Shown here piece after piece: positions 30,472-39,273 of a stretch of DNA of 45,317 bases. The notes beneath the pieces were generated by a model, which was given only the letters and a program-made list of their open reading frames with translations, made no database searches and was not told the origin of the DNA. The stretch is from an uncultured Oscillospiraceae bacterium (GTDB taxonomy: Bacteria; Bacillota; Clostridia; Oscillospirales; Ruminococcaceae). Numbering within the stretch: the first letter of the stretch is position 1; every line of letters begins with the position of its first letter. The stretch lies in the NCBI GenBank assembly GCA_949291395.1, contig CASEVW010000065.1, forward strand, positions 1 to 45,317, read 5' to 3'. The translations under genes were made by a program, and so were the position numbers.

Positions 30472-32394
30472 TTGAGAAGGATCGAATGTTTAAACAAGGG
30501 CTGGCGTTTCTGCGGCCCCAAGAAAAACTGGGAATCCCTGGATCTGCCCCACACCTGGAATGCAGTGGACGGTCAGGACGGCGGCAACGACTACTGGCGC
30601 GGCAGCTGCAAGTACACCCGTGAATTTCCCATGCCGGCGTTCGATCCCGCCAGCCAGGTGGTCTACCTGGAGTTCCGGGGCGTGAACGCCAGCGCCGACG
30701 TGAGCGTGAACGGCAAAAAGGCCATCCACCACGACGGCGGCTACTCCACCTTCCGGGTGGAGATCACCCCGATGCTGGCCCAGAACAACCTGCTGGAAGT
30801 GATCGTGGACAACAGCGTCAACGACCGGGTCTATCCCCAGAAGGCGGACTTCACCTTCTACGGCGGCATCTACCGGGACGTGAACCTGATGGTGGTCAGC
30901 AAAGAGCACTTTGACCTGGACTACTACGGCGGCCCCGGCCTGCGCGTCACCCCCACCCCCGAAGGCAAAAACGGCAAGGTGCGGGTGGAAAGCTGGCACA
31001 ACAGCCAGGACGCCCAGGTGGAGATCGCCCTCACCGATGCCGAGGGCAATGTGGTGGCCCAGGGCTCTGGCGAGGACGCCGAGCTGACCATTGAAAACGT
31101 GCACCTGTGGGACGGCGTGAAGGATCCCTACCTGTACCGGGCCACCCTGCGCCTTGTGAAGAACGGCAATGTGCTGGACGAGATCACCACCCGCTTCGGC
31201 GTGCGCAGCTTCAAGGTGGACCCCAAGAAGGGCTTCTTCCTGAACGGCCGCAGCTACCCGCTGCACGGCGTTTCCCGCCACCAGGACCGCAAGGGCATCG
31301 GCAACGCCCTGCACAAGGAGCACCACGATGAGGACATGGCCCTGATCCGGGAGATCGGCGCCAACACCATCCGTCTGGCCCACTACCAGCACGACCAGTA
31401 CTTCTACGATCTGTGCGATGAATACGGCATGGTGGTCTGGGCGGAGATCCCCTACATCTCTGAGCATATGCCCAATGGCCGTGAGAACACCATCAGCCAG
31501 ATGAAGGAACTCATCACCCAGAACTACAACCACCCCAGCATCGTCACCTGGGGCCTGTCCAACGAGATCACCATCTCCACCAAGGACAAAAAGGATATGC
31601 TGGATAACCACCGCGTGCTCAACGATCTGTGCCACGAGATGGACCCCAGCCGCGTGACCAGCCTGGCCTGCTACGCCATGTGCGGCCCCTTCAACAAGTC
31701 CGCCCATGTGTCTGACATCGTCAGCTGGAACCTGTACCTGGGCTGGTACGTGCCGGGCCTGTTCCTGAACGACTGGTGGATCAGCTTCTTCCACTGGCGT
31801 TACCCCAACCGCTGCCTGGGCTACTCCGAGTACGGCTGTGAGGGCATGCCCAACCTGCACTCTTCCAAGCCCCGCCGCGGCGATCACACCGAAGAATACC
31901 AGGCCATTTACCACGAGTTCATGCTGGAGTGCTTCAAGCGCCATCCCTATATGTGGAGCACCCACGTTTGGAATATGTTCGACTTTGCGGCGGACGCCCG
32001 TGACCAGGGCGGCGAGCCCGGCATGAACCACAAGGGCCTGATCACCTTTGACCGCAAGACCAAGAAGGACAGCTTCTACCTGTACAAGGCTTACTGGAGC
32101 GACGAGGCCTTTGTTCACATCGCTTCCAAGCGCTATGTGGACCGCCCCGAGACCATGACCACCGTAAAGGTGTACACCAATCAGCCCAAAGTGGCCCTGT
32201 ACGCCAACGGCAAGCTGGTGGAAGAGAAGACCGGCAACAAGGTGTTCTCCTTCCGGGTGCCTCTGAACGGTGAGGTAAAGCTGGAGGCTGTGGCCGGCGC
32301 CTGCAAGGACACCGCCGCCCTGCGCCATGTGGATACCCCCAACCCCGCATACAAGCTGAAAAAGGGCAAGAGCACCAGTGCCAACTGGGTGTGA
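30472..32394 (+). CDS. GH2 family glycosidase (beta-glucuronidase or beta-galactosidase type)
   Basis: A 640-residue retaining glycosidase of family GH2, without signal peptide, so cytosolic. It has the sugar-binding jelly-roll (LPHTWNAVDGQDGGNDYWRG, near residue 25-45), an immunoglobulin-like domain and a TIM barrel with acid/base Glu365 (GLSNEITIS) and nucleophile Glu453 (YSEYGCEG). NHK at 519-521 fits the N-x-K motif that binds the carboxylate in beta-glucuronidases, though related galactosidases can carry it. I start it at a TTG (30472) because GAGGA precedes by 6 nt and the protein then begins at the family N terminus (RRIECLNKGWRF). It is first in an operon with a secreted GH3 enzyme and a GPH symporter, and a glucuronate pathway lies 10 kb away. 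Confidence 0.92.
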   Translation: MRRIECLNKGWRFCGPKKNWESLDLPHTWNAVDGQDGGNDYWRGSCKYTREFPMPAFDPASQVVYLEFRGVNASADVSVNGKKAIHHDGGYSTFRVEITPMLAQNNLLEVIVDNSVNDRVYPQKADFTFYGGIYRDVNLMVVSKEHFDLDYYGGPGLRVTPTPEGKNGKVRVESWHNSQDAQVEIALTDAEGNVVAQGSGEDAELTIENVHLWDGVKDPYLYRATLRLVKNGNVLDEITTRFGVRSFKVDPKKGFFLNGRSYPLHGVSRHQDRKGIGNALHKEHHDEDMALIREIGANTIRLAHYQHDQYFYDLCDEYGMVVWAEIPYISEHMPNGRENTISQMKELITQNYNHPSIVTWGLSNEITISTKDKKDMLDNHRVLNDLCHEMDPSRVTSLACYAMCGPFNKSAHVSDIVSWNLYLGWYVPGLFLNDWWISFFHWRYPNRCLGYSEYGCEGMPNLHSSKPRRGDHTEEYQAIYHEFMLECFKRHPYMWSTHVWNMFDFAADARDQGGEPGMNHKGLITFDRKTKKDSFYLYKAYWSDEAFVHIASKRYVDRPETMTTVKVYTNQPKVALYANGKLVEEKTGNKVFSFRVPLNGEVKLEAVAGACKDTAALRHVDTPNPAYKLKKGKSTSANWV

Positions 32395-32497
32395 GCCTTT
32401 GTGATATGTTGTGTGAGTGAGGAAAGGAGGGCGATCCGCTGCAGCAGACGGCAGCCATACCAATTGTACAAGAGAAAAAAGGAGGAATTACGCAAAT

Positions 32498-35400
32498 ATG
32501 AAACAGTCCACCAAAAAAGCGTTGTGGCGCGGCCTGAGCGGCGTCACCTGCTTCACCATGTGCCTGTCCATGATCCTGGGCAGCGCGCTGGAAGCAAACG
32601 CTGCTACCATTGACACCTACCTGGGTACTTCCAGTGAGGTGCTGACTTCGGAAAACAACGAAGAAAACCCCCTGTACGATAAGTTCACCCCTCCCGCCGA
32701 GCTGCTGAACGAGGACGGCACCGGTAACTCCCACGCCCTGATCCAGGCCGCCATCGACCTGAACCGTCAGGAAGCTGCGGAAGGCGCCGTTCTGCTGAAG
32801 AACAACACCGAGAACGGCCAGGGCCTGCCCCTTGCCAGTGGTTCCAACGTGACCCTGGTGGGCATCCGCTCCCATGTGCCCCTGATCGGTTCCAGCTTCG
32901 GCGTTAAGGCTCAGGGCCCCTTCATCAGCCTGGAGCAGGCTCTGTCCCAGAACAAGACCGATTTTGCCAACACCATCACCACTACCCAGAACACCAACGC
33001 CACCACCCGTGAAGAGGCCACCAGCGTGAGCAAGACCATGGAGTCCTGGACCGGCGAGGAGTTCGAGTTCGAGGGCGCTGGCTTCAACATCAACCCCACC
33101 ATGGTTGAGATCTACAACGAGCTGAACAAGACCTACAACCATGCCAACAACGAGAACCCCGAAGAGGTCTACAACCCCGGTGAGCCCTCCCTGGACGAGA
33201 TCGCCGGCGTGAACGCCGACTACGCTGCCAGCTTTGCCGAGTACGGCGACGCTGCCATCGTTGTGATCTCCCGCCCCAGCGCCGAGTCCAAGGACTACCT
33301 GCCCGGCGGCATCAAAGAGGGCCTGGGCGCTGAGGAGCCCCTGGCTCTGACCACCAACGAGCGGGACGCCATCGAGCTGGCCAAGCAGGCCAGTGACAAC
33401 GTGATCGTTCTGATCAACAGCGCCAGCGCCGTTGAGATCGGCGACCTGAAGAACGACCCCGACGTTGACTCCATCCTGTGGATCGGCTTCCCCGGCAACT
33501 ACGGTATGCTGGGCGTGGCGGATATCCTGTGCGGCCGCGTGAGCCCCTCCGGCGGCCTGGCCGACATCTTCCCCACCTACAACATGTCCGCTCCTGCCAT
33601 GCAGAACATGGGCAAAATGTACTACAGCAACACCGATGACGTGATCACCCGCACCGGCGGCATGCTGGGCTTCACCCCCGGCGCTTACACCATCGAGGCC
33701 GAAGGCATGTACGTGGGCTACCGTTACTACGAGACCCGCTACTATGACTACGTGGCCGGCACCGGCAACGCTGCCAGCCCCGTGGGCGCTTACGCCTCCG
33801 ACACCGAGTGGAACTACGCCAACGAAGTTGCTTACGGCTTCGGCTACGGCCTGAGCTACACCGACTTCCAGTTCGAGTTTGACGGCCAGCCCGTCTTCGA
33901 GATCAGCGTGGACGAGGAGACCGGCGCTCCCAGCGCTTACGCTACCTTCAACGTGAAGGTGACCAACGTGGGCGACGTGGCCGGCAAGACCTCCGTGCAG
34001 ATCTACGGCCAGGCCCCCTACATCCAGGGCGGCGTTGAGAAGTCTGCCATCCAGCTGCTGAACTTTGGCAAGACCAGCGTTCTGGAGCCTGGCGCTTCTG
34101 AAGTCGTTCTCGTGAAGGTGGACCTGCAGTACATCGCCAGCTACGACGAGAGCTATGACAACGGCGACGGCACCATGGGCACCTACATCATGGACCCCGG
34201 CGCTTACTACTTCTCCGTGGGCAACGGCGCTCACGACGCTCTGAACCACATCATGGCCGCCCAGGGCATGGACGCCACCAAGATGGTGGGCGAGGGCAAC
34301 CCCGCTCAGGTCTACGTGCAGCAGATCGACGAGAACTTCATCTCCAAGACCATGTTCTCCGTGTCCAAGACCGGCTACAAGATCTCCAACCAGCTGCCCT
34401 ATGCTGACTGGAACTACTACCAGCCCGGCGAGGTGACCTACCTGTCCCGTACCGACTGGGCTGGCACCTATCCCCAGAGCTACACCGACATGACCCTGAC
34501 CAACGAGCAGCTGATCAAGAACCTCAATGGCCAGACCTACACCCTGCACACCGACGACGACACCTCTGGCATTCTGTGGGGCCAGGACAATGGCATCCAG
34601 TTCTACGAGATGTTCGGCGTGCCTTACGACGATCCCAAGTGGGATTCTCTGCTGGACCAGCTGACCCTGGAAGAAGCCATGTACATCTTCTCCTTCGGCG
34701 GTCCCTCCATCCCCGGCGCTGACTCCATCGGCACTGTGGAGACCTACATGACCGAGAACGCCGGTAACGGCGTGGCTGTAAGCCTGAACGCTTCCAAGGA
34801 CCCCAGCGCTCCTTGGGCCATCCCTGCCAGCGACGTGAACGGCAACTGGCATCCCCAGGTGTTCGGCAACGCTCCTCTGGCTGCCGCCACCTTCAACCCC
34901 GACCTGATGCACCAGCTGGGTGAGTTCACCGGCATCGAGTCTCTGTTCACCGGCATCAACATCCTGTGGGGCCCCGGCCTGAACACCCACCGTCACGCCT
35001 ACAACGGCCGTAACGGCGAGTACTACTCCGAGGATCCCGTTCTGTCCGGCGTGGCCGCGATGGAATTCGCCATCGGTGCTCTGGATTACGGCCTGGTCGC
35101 CGCTCCCAAGCACTTCGCCTTCAACGACCAGGAGTCCGAGCGCGGCGGCGTGTCTCCCTACATGACCGAGCAGCGTGCCCGCGAGGTCGAGCTGCGCGCT
35201 TACCAGATCGCCTTTGAGGCTACCAAGTACGACACCGAGGAATACAACGCCGGAATGCGCGGCCTGATGACCTCCTTCTCCAAGATCGGCTCCATCGAGT
35301 GCACCACCAGTGAGGGCCTGATGACCGAGATCCTGGCCAACGAGTGGGGCTTCATCGGCTATGCCGTTACCGACATCTACGATGACACCGACCTGTGGTC

Positions 35401-35764
35401 TGCTGTGCTGAACGCTGGCACCACCTGCTTTGACACCCGTGGCCAGTCCGGCTTCTACAGCACCACCACCCTGGAGAACTGCAGCCTGTTCCAGAAGCAG
35501 GCCGATGGCAGCAAGCTGTCCGCTCACATGATCGACGGCGACGCCAACCTGCAGCTGAAGCTGAAGGAAGCTGTTCACAAGAACATCTTTGCCTGGAGCG
35601 AGAGCCATCTGATGAACCGTTACAACGCGACCACCCACATCGAGAGCCAGATGACCTGGTGGCGTGCTGCTTACTACGGCCTGGGCGGCGTTTCCGCTGC
35701 AGTACTGCTGCTGAGCGTGGCCATGTACGTTGTAACCTCCAAGAAAAAGAAGGAGGAGATCTAA
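32498..35764 (+). CDS. Secreted, membrane-anchored GH3 glycosidase with permuted domains
   Basis: A 1088-residue extracellular enzyme with signal peptide (1-33, ending ALEANAA), and a C-terminal membrane helix (GVSAAVLLLSVAMYVV) with KKKKEE tail. The GH3 domains come in reverse order: the alpha/beta sandwich (about 90-400; AVLLKNNTENGQGLPL), then the fibronectin III-like part (VKVTNVGDVAGKTSVQIYGQ, about 490), then the TIM barrel (about 710-1020) with KHFAFNDQE (Lys871-His872) and nucleophile Asp959 (AVTDIYDD). Such permuted GH3 beta-glucosidases are known from rumen and gut Firmicutes. It should release terminal sugars outside the cell. AAGGAGG lies before the ATG. Codon use is rich in GCT and GTT, a sign of high expression. 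Exact sugar is unknown. Confidence 0.93.
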   Translation: MKQSTKKALWRGLSGVTCFTMCLSMILGSALEANAATIDTYLGTSSEVLTSENNEENPLYDKFTPPAELLNEDGTGNSHALIQAAIDLNRQEAAEGAVLLKNNTENGQGLPLASGSNVTLVGIRSHVPLIGSSFGVKAQGPFISLEQALSQNKTDFANTITTTQNTNATTREEATSVSKTMESWTGEEFEFEGAGFNINPTMVEIYNELNKTYNHANNENPEEVYNPGEPSLDEIAGVNADYAASFAEYGDAAIVVISRPSAESKDYLPGGIKEGLGAEEPLALTTNERDAIELAKQASDNVIVLINSASAVEIGDLKNDPDVDSILWIGFPGNYGMLGVADILCGRVSPSGGLADIFPTYNMSAPAMQNMGKMYYSNTDDVITRTGGMLGFTPGAYTIEAEGMYVGYRYYETRYYDYVAGTGNAASPVGAYASDTEWNYANEVAYGFGYGLSYTDFQFEFDGQPVFEISVDEETGAPSAYATFNVKVTNVGDVAGKTSVQIYGQAPYIQGGVEKSAIQLLNFGKTSVLEPGASEVVLVKVDLQYIASYDESYDNGDGTMGTYIMDPGAYYFSVGNGAHDALNHIMAAQGMDATKMVGEGNPAQVYVQQIDENFISKTMFSVSKTGYKISNQLPYADWNYYQPGEVTYLSRTDWAGTYPQSYTDMTLTNEQLIKNLNGQTYTLHTDDDTSGILWGQDNGIQFYEMFGVPYDDPKWDSLLDQLTLEEAMYIFSFGGPSIPGADSIGTVETYMTENAGNGVAVSLNASKDPSAPWAIPASDVNGNWHPQVFGNAPLAAATFNPDLMHQLGEFTGIESLFTGINILWGPGLNTHRHAYNGRNGEYYSEDPVLSGVAAMEFAIGALDYGLVAAPKHFAFNDQESERGGVSPYMTEQRAREVELRAYQIAFEATKYDTEEYNAGMRGLMTSFSKIGSIECTTSEGLMTEILANEWGFIGYAVTDIYDDTDLWSAVLNAGTTCFDTRGQSGFYSTTTLENCSLFQKQADGSKLSAHMIDGDANLQLKLKEAVHKNIFAWSESHLMNRYNATTHIESQMTWWRAAYYGLGGVSAAVLLLSVAMYVVTSKKKKEEI

Positions 35765-35765
35765 C

Positions 35766-36200
35766 ATGAATCTGAAAAAGCAGGGAATCGCTTTTTACCT
35801 GAACGTGCTGGCTGTGATCCTCAGCGCCGTGGGCCTGGGTCTCACCATCCACAGCAGCACCATGACCACCGATAACGTGCTGCTGGGCTTCACCACCATT
35901 GTGGCCGCCGGTGTCATCGGCATCGTTCTGGAGTGCGTTGCCGTCTACCTGCCCAACCGCATGGGCAACCACGACCCCATTTCCGCAATCTCCGTGCTGG
36001 CTTCCATCGCACTGCTGTGCTATGTGTTCGGCCAGTGCATCCTGCAGCGCATCACCATGATCGCCGGCCTGTTCTCTTTCAACTCTGGCAACACGGCTGG
36101 CTGGCAGGTGTTCTATGTTACCGTTGCCGCGGTGGCATGCCTGCTGGTAGCGATCGTTCTGCTGATCGTTGGCTCTTTCCTGAAGTCTGTAAAAGAGTAA
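35766..36200 (+). CDS. Small 4-TM membrane protein of the GH3 operon
   Basis: A 144-residue integral membrane protein with four helices (about 10-28, 37-60, 73-93 and 113-138). It starts 1 bp after the GH3 stop, with AGGAGGAG inside the end of that gene, so it is translated together with GH3. I do not recognise a family; there are no catalytic motifs. The tight coupling suggests it helps anchor, stabilise or work with the membrane-bound GH3 enzyme or the following symporter. Last loop before helix 4 (FNSGNTAGW) is polar. Confidence 0.85.
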   Translation: MNLKKQGIAFYLNVLAVILSAVGLGLTIHSSTMTTDNVLLGFTTIVAAGVIGIVLECVAVYLPNRMGNHDPISAISVLASIALLCYVFGQCILQRITMIAGLFSFNSGNTAGWQVFYVTVAAVACLLVAIVLLIVGSFLKSVKE

Positions 36201-36243
36201 AGAGCTGCCGCAGCTTCTGACCGAACCATAACATGCCGACACG

Positions 36244-36275
36244 CAGGCCGCTCTGCACGAAAAGCGAGCGGCCTG
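36244..36275 (+). terminator. Intra-operon hairpin before the GPH symporter
   Basis: CAGGCCGCTC pairs with GAGCGGCCTG (12-nt loop), followed by TTGTGG. The poor T run suggests partial termination or mRNA stabilisation. Confidence 0.5.
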
Positions 36276-36303
36276 TTGTGGCAGTTTAAAGAGGAATTTC
36301 GTA

Positions 36304-37899
36304 ATGAATAATGAAACTACTCGCACCGGCGGGTTGAACCGGGCCAAGCCCTATCAGCTGGTGCTGTTCCCCCTGAATAACGGCGCCACCAACGTCTACT
36401 TCGTACTCATTTTGTCCTATGTGGCCCAGTTCGGGTCCAGCGTGCTCCACCTGGGTATCTTTGCCTCGCTCATGGTTACCGTTATGCGGGTATGCGACGC
36501 CATCACCGACCCCATCATCGGCGCCATGATGGACCGGACCAGTACCCCGATCGGCAAATTCCGGCCCTTCATGATCTTAGGCAGCGCCGTTATGGCGGTG
36601 AGCGTCATCGCGCTCTACGTCCTGCTGCCCTTTATCCCGGAGACCATGATGCCCATGCGGTATGTGGGCTTCGTGGTGGTTTACTTCATCTGGGTCCTCG
36701 GCTATACCTTCCAGACCTCCGTGACCCGGGCGGGTCAGACCGTCCTCACCAATGATCCTAATCAGCGGCCCATGTTCACGATCTTCAATACCGTGGGCTC
36801 CCTGCTGGGTATGGGCATCATGCAGTTCCTCATCCCCCTGGTCAAGTCCAACTTTGACGTGCGGGACGCGGCTGGGAACGTTGTCGTCTCCGGCTATGCC
36901 GACCCCGCCCTCTATCGGATCATCGCTCCCATCGGCATCGTCATCTCCGTGCTGCTGACCATCCTGGCCATTATCGGCATCGCAGAAAAGGATCGGCCCG
37001 AGTTTTACGGCCTGGGCGGCACTCAGGAGAGCGTGAAGATCTCTGAGTACTGGGAGATCATCAAGGCCAACAAGCCCATGCAGCGCCTGATGATCGCCGG
37101 CGGCGGCTGCAAGCTGGCCCTGGCCATTGCCACCAACACAACTGTGCTCCTGGCTCTGTACGGTATTGTTATGGGCAACTACAACTCTCTGTACCTGCCC
37201 ATGATGGTGCTGGGCTATGTGTGCGCGGTGCCTTTCTTCCTGTTGTCTATGCGCACCAGCCAGAAGAAAGGCCAGCGGGCCTCCCTCATCCGCTATGTGT
37301 CGGTAGCCCTCATCTGCTACGTGGGCGTTCTTGTCCTGCTGCTGGCCCATCAGCACGGTAATTCCGATCTGACGCTGTCCTTCCCCTTTAACGGCGGCGG
37401 TGCGATCAATCTCTACACAGTCCTCTTTATTATCTTCTTTGGCGTGGGCTACGGCGCCTATTACGCCACTGCCGATATGCCTATCCCCATGGTGGCCGAC
37501 TGCTCCGACTATGAGACCTACCGCTCTGGCAAGTACATTCCCGGCATCATGGGAACCCTGTTCTCCCTGGTGGATAAGCTGGTCTCTTCTCTGGCCCAGA
37601 CCCTGGTGGCTGTTATCTTCCTGATTTTCGCCGGCCTTGCCGAGCTGCCCACTGACAGCACGCCCTATAGCGGCGGCATCAAGGTGGCGGTCATTGTCAT
37701 GTTCTGTATCATCCCCATGCTGGCCTGGGTGGCTACCCTGGTGGCCATGAAGGGATACTCCCTCACTGGCGAGCGGATGAAAGAGATCCAGGCTGTGAAC
37801 GCTGTCCGTAAGGACGCCATCAGCAAGGGCACGAGCGTGGAAGAAGCCATGAAGACCTGGACCACCATGGACCAGGTGCCCGATGAGTTCCGCGACTGA
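36304..37899 (+). CDS. GPH-family sugar:cation symporter
   Basis: A 531-residue, 12-helix transporter of the glycoside-pentoside-hexuronide (GPH) family, which takes up glycosides or uronides with Na+ or H+ (relatives: MelB, UidB, GusB). The family signature DAITDPIIGAMMDRTST-x-IGKFRPFM lies in helix 2-3, and VGYGAYYATADMPIPMVADCSDYE marks the second half. GAGGA precedes the ATG by 8 nt. It closes the operon and would import the products of GH3 for hydrolysis by the cytosolic GH2. The C-terminal tail (about 495-531) is soluble and longer than in MelB. Confidence 0.93.
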   Translation: MNNETTRTGGLNRAKPYQLVLFPLNNGATNVYFVLILSYVAQFGSSVLHLGIFASLMVTVMRVCDAITDPIIGAMMDRTSTPIGKFRPFMILGSAVMAVSVIALYVLLPFIPETMMPMRYVGFVVVYFIWVLGYTFQTSVTRAGQTVLTNDPNQRPMFTIFNTVGSLLGMGIMQFLIPLVKSNFDVRDAAGNVVVSGYADPALYRIIAPIGIVISVLLTILAIIGIAEKDRPEFYGLGGTQESVKISEYWEIIKANKPMQRLMIAGGGCKLALAIATNTTVLLALYGIVMGNYNSLYLPMMVLGYVCAVPFFLLSMRTSQKKGQRASLIRYVSVALICYVGVLVLLLAHQHGNSDLTLSFPFNGGGAINLYTVLFIIFFGVGYGAYYATADMPIPMVADCSDYETYRSGKYIPGIMGTLFSLVDKLVSSLAQTLVAVIFLIFAGLAELPTDSTPYSGGIKVAVIVMFCIIPMLAWVATLVAMKGYSLTGERMKEIQAVNAVRKDAISKGTSVEEAMKTWTTMDQVPDEFRD

Positions 37900-37956
37900 C
37901 CGTTCCAAACCCCGAAAAAGCACGCCGGAAGGCGGCCTTTTTCCCCCAATTGTTCC

Positions 37957-37990
37957 GAAAGGCGCAAACCAAAACGGTTTGCGCCTTTTG
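37957..37990 (+). terminator. Terminator of the GPH symporter gene
   Basis: AAAGGCGCAAACC pairs with GGTTTGCGCCTTTT around a 5-nt loop. Confidence 0.9.
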
Positions 37991-38008
37991 ACTTTTGAAA
38001 AACAAATG

Positions 38009-38052
38009 AAAAAGGGCCGCTGCAAAGCATACGTCTTGCAGCGGCCCTTTTT
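38009..38052 (-). terminator. Terminator of the TetR-controlled operon
   Basis: AAAAAGGGCCGCTGCAA pairs with TTGCAGCGGCCCTTTTT around a 10-nt loop, 7 bp after the last gene of the minus-strand operon. Symmetric, so it can act both ways. Confidence 0.92.
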
Positions 38053-38059
38053 GATCAAA

Positions 38060-38734
38060 TCATTGCTGTTTGCCAGTCTCCCGCACCATTGCCCGGTAGC
38101 CAATGACCACCGTCCACACATAGGCGCAGGTCTTGGGGATCATCAGCATGCCGATCATGGGCATGGCGTCCGCCCACAGCACCACCGGGATGTAGAACCC
38201 GAAGCTCAGCACGATGGTCAGCCACATCCAGCGGAAGGCCTTGTCCCCGTGTTCCCTGGCGCTTTGGTAGAACAGCACGATCACCACCAGGCCCAGCAGG
38301 GCAAAGGGGATGTTGCGCCAGATGCCCCAGGAAAGGGGAGCGGCGGCGCTGAGCCACTGGTTCTGGGGCATCATGCACAGCAGGATGCGCAGGCCCGCCA
38401 GAAGGTACACCGCCGCCGTCAGGCCGCCGCAGCCGGTGACCTGGTAGCGCTTGCGCCACACATAGTACAGCAGCACGTAAAAAATGGTCATGGTGATGGA
38501 GGTGATCCATTTGCCCAGGCCCAGCGCCACGGTGTAATGCTCCAGGCCAGTGGTGCACAGGGCCAGCGCCCGGGGCACCAGGTGGAAAGCATCGCCCGCC
38601 CCCAGCACCACAGCCATCACGCCGAACAGGCGGTACTGGCTGCCCCTCTTGCTGCCCCGGATCATCAAAACACCAAGGGTGATCACCGAGACCAGATAGA
38701 CTGCGTCAAATAACGTTTCTACGATCGCTTGCAT
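38060..38734 (-). CDS. Seven-TM membrane protein, unknown function
   Basis: A 224-residue integral membrane protein with seven likely helices (starting LVSVITLGVLMIRG, and ending PKTCAYVWTVVIGY). Charged residues are few and lie in short loops; GAGDAFHLVPRALAL and WRKRYQVTG are the longest polar parts. I do not recognise the family and see no transporter or enzyme motif. AAAGGAG lies upstream. It is the last gene of a minus-strand operon after tetR and a 4-TM protein, so it is probably repressed by the TetR protein. Confidence 0.85.
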   Translation of the reverse strand: MQAIVETLFDAVYLVSVITLGVLMIRGSKRGSQYRLFGVMAVVLGAGDAFHLVPRALALCTTGLEHYTVALGLGKWITSITMTIFYVLLYYVWRKRYQVTGCGGLTAAVYLLAGLRILLCMMPQNQWLSAAAPLSWGIWRNIPFALLGLVVIVLFYQSAREHGDKAFRWMWLTIVLSFGFYIPVVLWADAMPMIGMLMIPKTCAYVWTVVIGYRAMVRETGKQQ

Positions 38735-38761
38735 ACGAAAGATCTCCTTTATTCTGTGCGT

Positions 38762-39193
38762 TTATATTGCCTTATGGCGGGCGGCTAAAACCGCCTTGCC
38801 ATAGTTGCAGCCAAACAGCAGCCCGGCCAGCAGCAGGGAAGCCCCCAGGCCGGAGTAGAATACAGCGATAAAACGCTGGGGCGCAATGCCGGACGAGCGC
38901 AGCAGGATGCCGCCGGTCATCATAAAGGCCATGATGGCAAAGCTCTTGCCGTCAAAAAATTTCCAAAAGAAGTGGCGTTCTTCCTGGTAGCCCTGGATGC
39001 GCCGGGTGTGCTTGGCCACCAGCCGGCCGAAGATGAAGACTTGGAACACCGCAAAGACCACGGCGGACAGCAGGACATTCAGCGCCGACAGATAGCCCGG
39101 GTAGGTCAGCAGGCCGATGCGCAGGATGTTAAAGCCTGCGGCGCTCCACACCAGGCAGGCCAGGAACAAAAGAGTGTTGCGTTTTACTTTCAT
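38762..39193 (-). CDS. Four-TM membrane protein, unknown function
   Basis: A 143-residue membrane protein with four helices (LLFLACLVWSAAGFNILRIG, ALNVLLSAVVFAVFQVFIFG, SFAIMAFMMTGGILL and GLGASLLLAGLLFGCNYG) and a basic middle loop (RLVAKHTRRIQGYQEERHF). No family is recognised. AAAGGAG lies 7 nt before the ATG, and a TetR-type operator lies 18 bp upstream. It is followed 27 bp later by the seven-TM gene, and the two may form a complex. Confidence 0.85.
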   Translation of the reverse strand: MKVKRNTLLFLACLVWSAAGFNILRIGLLTYPGYLSALNVLLSAVVFAVFQVFIFGRLVAKHTRRIQGYQEERHFFWKFFDGKSFAIMAFMMTGGILLRSSGIAPQRFIAVFYSGLGASLLLAGLLFGCNYGKAVLAARHKAI

Positions 39194-39210
39194 GGCGGAT
39201 CTCCTTTAAA

Positions 39211-39223
39211 TGAACATTGTTCA
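39211..39223 (-). promoter_or_regulatory. TetR operator copy 2
   Basis: TGAACATTGTTCA, a perfect 13-bp palindrome (TGAACA-N-TGTTCA), identical in both arms to the site at the tetR promoter. It lies between the tetR terminator and the ribosome site of the four-TM gene, so a second, separately repressed promoter is likely here. Confidence 0.7.
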
Positions 39224-39235
39224 GTTTGCGGGGCA

Positions 39236-39270
39236 AAAAACTCCCACCCGGGCGGTAGGAGCGTTTTTGT
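39236..39270 (-). terminator. Terminator of tetR
   Basis: Minus strand CTCCTACC pairs with GGGTGGGAG around GCCC, followed by TTTTTTG. Confidence 0.7.
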
Positions 39271-39273
39271 GTT

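Noticed and set aside
32042-35767. Minus-strand 1241-codon frame opposite the GH3 gene
   Set aside because: Long only because of codon bias on the other strand; composition is low-complexity Val/Gly/His and there is no start signal.
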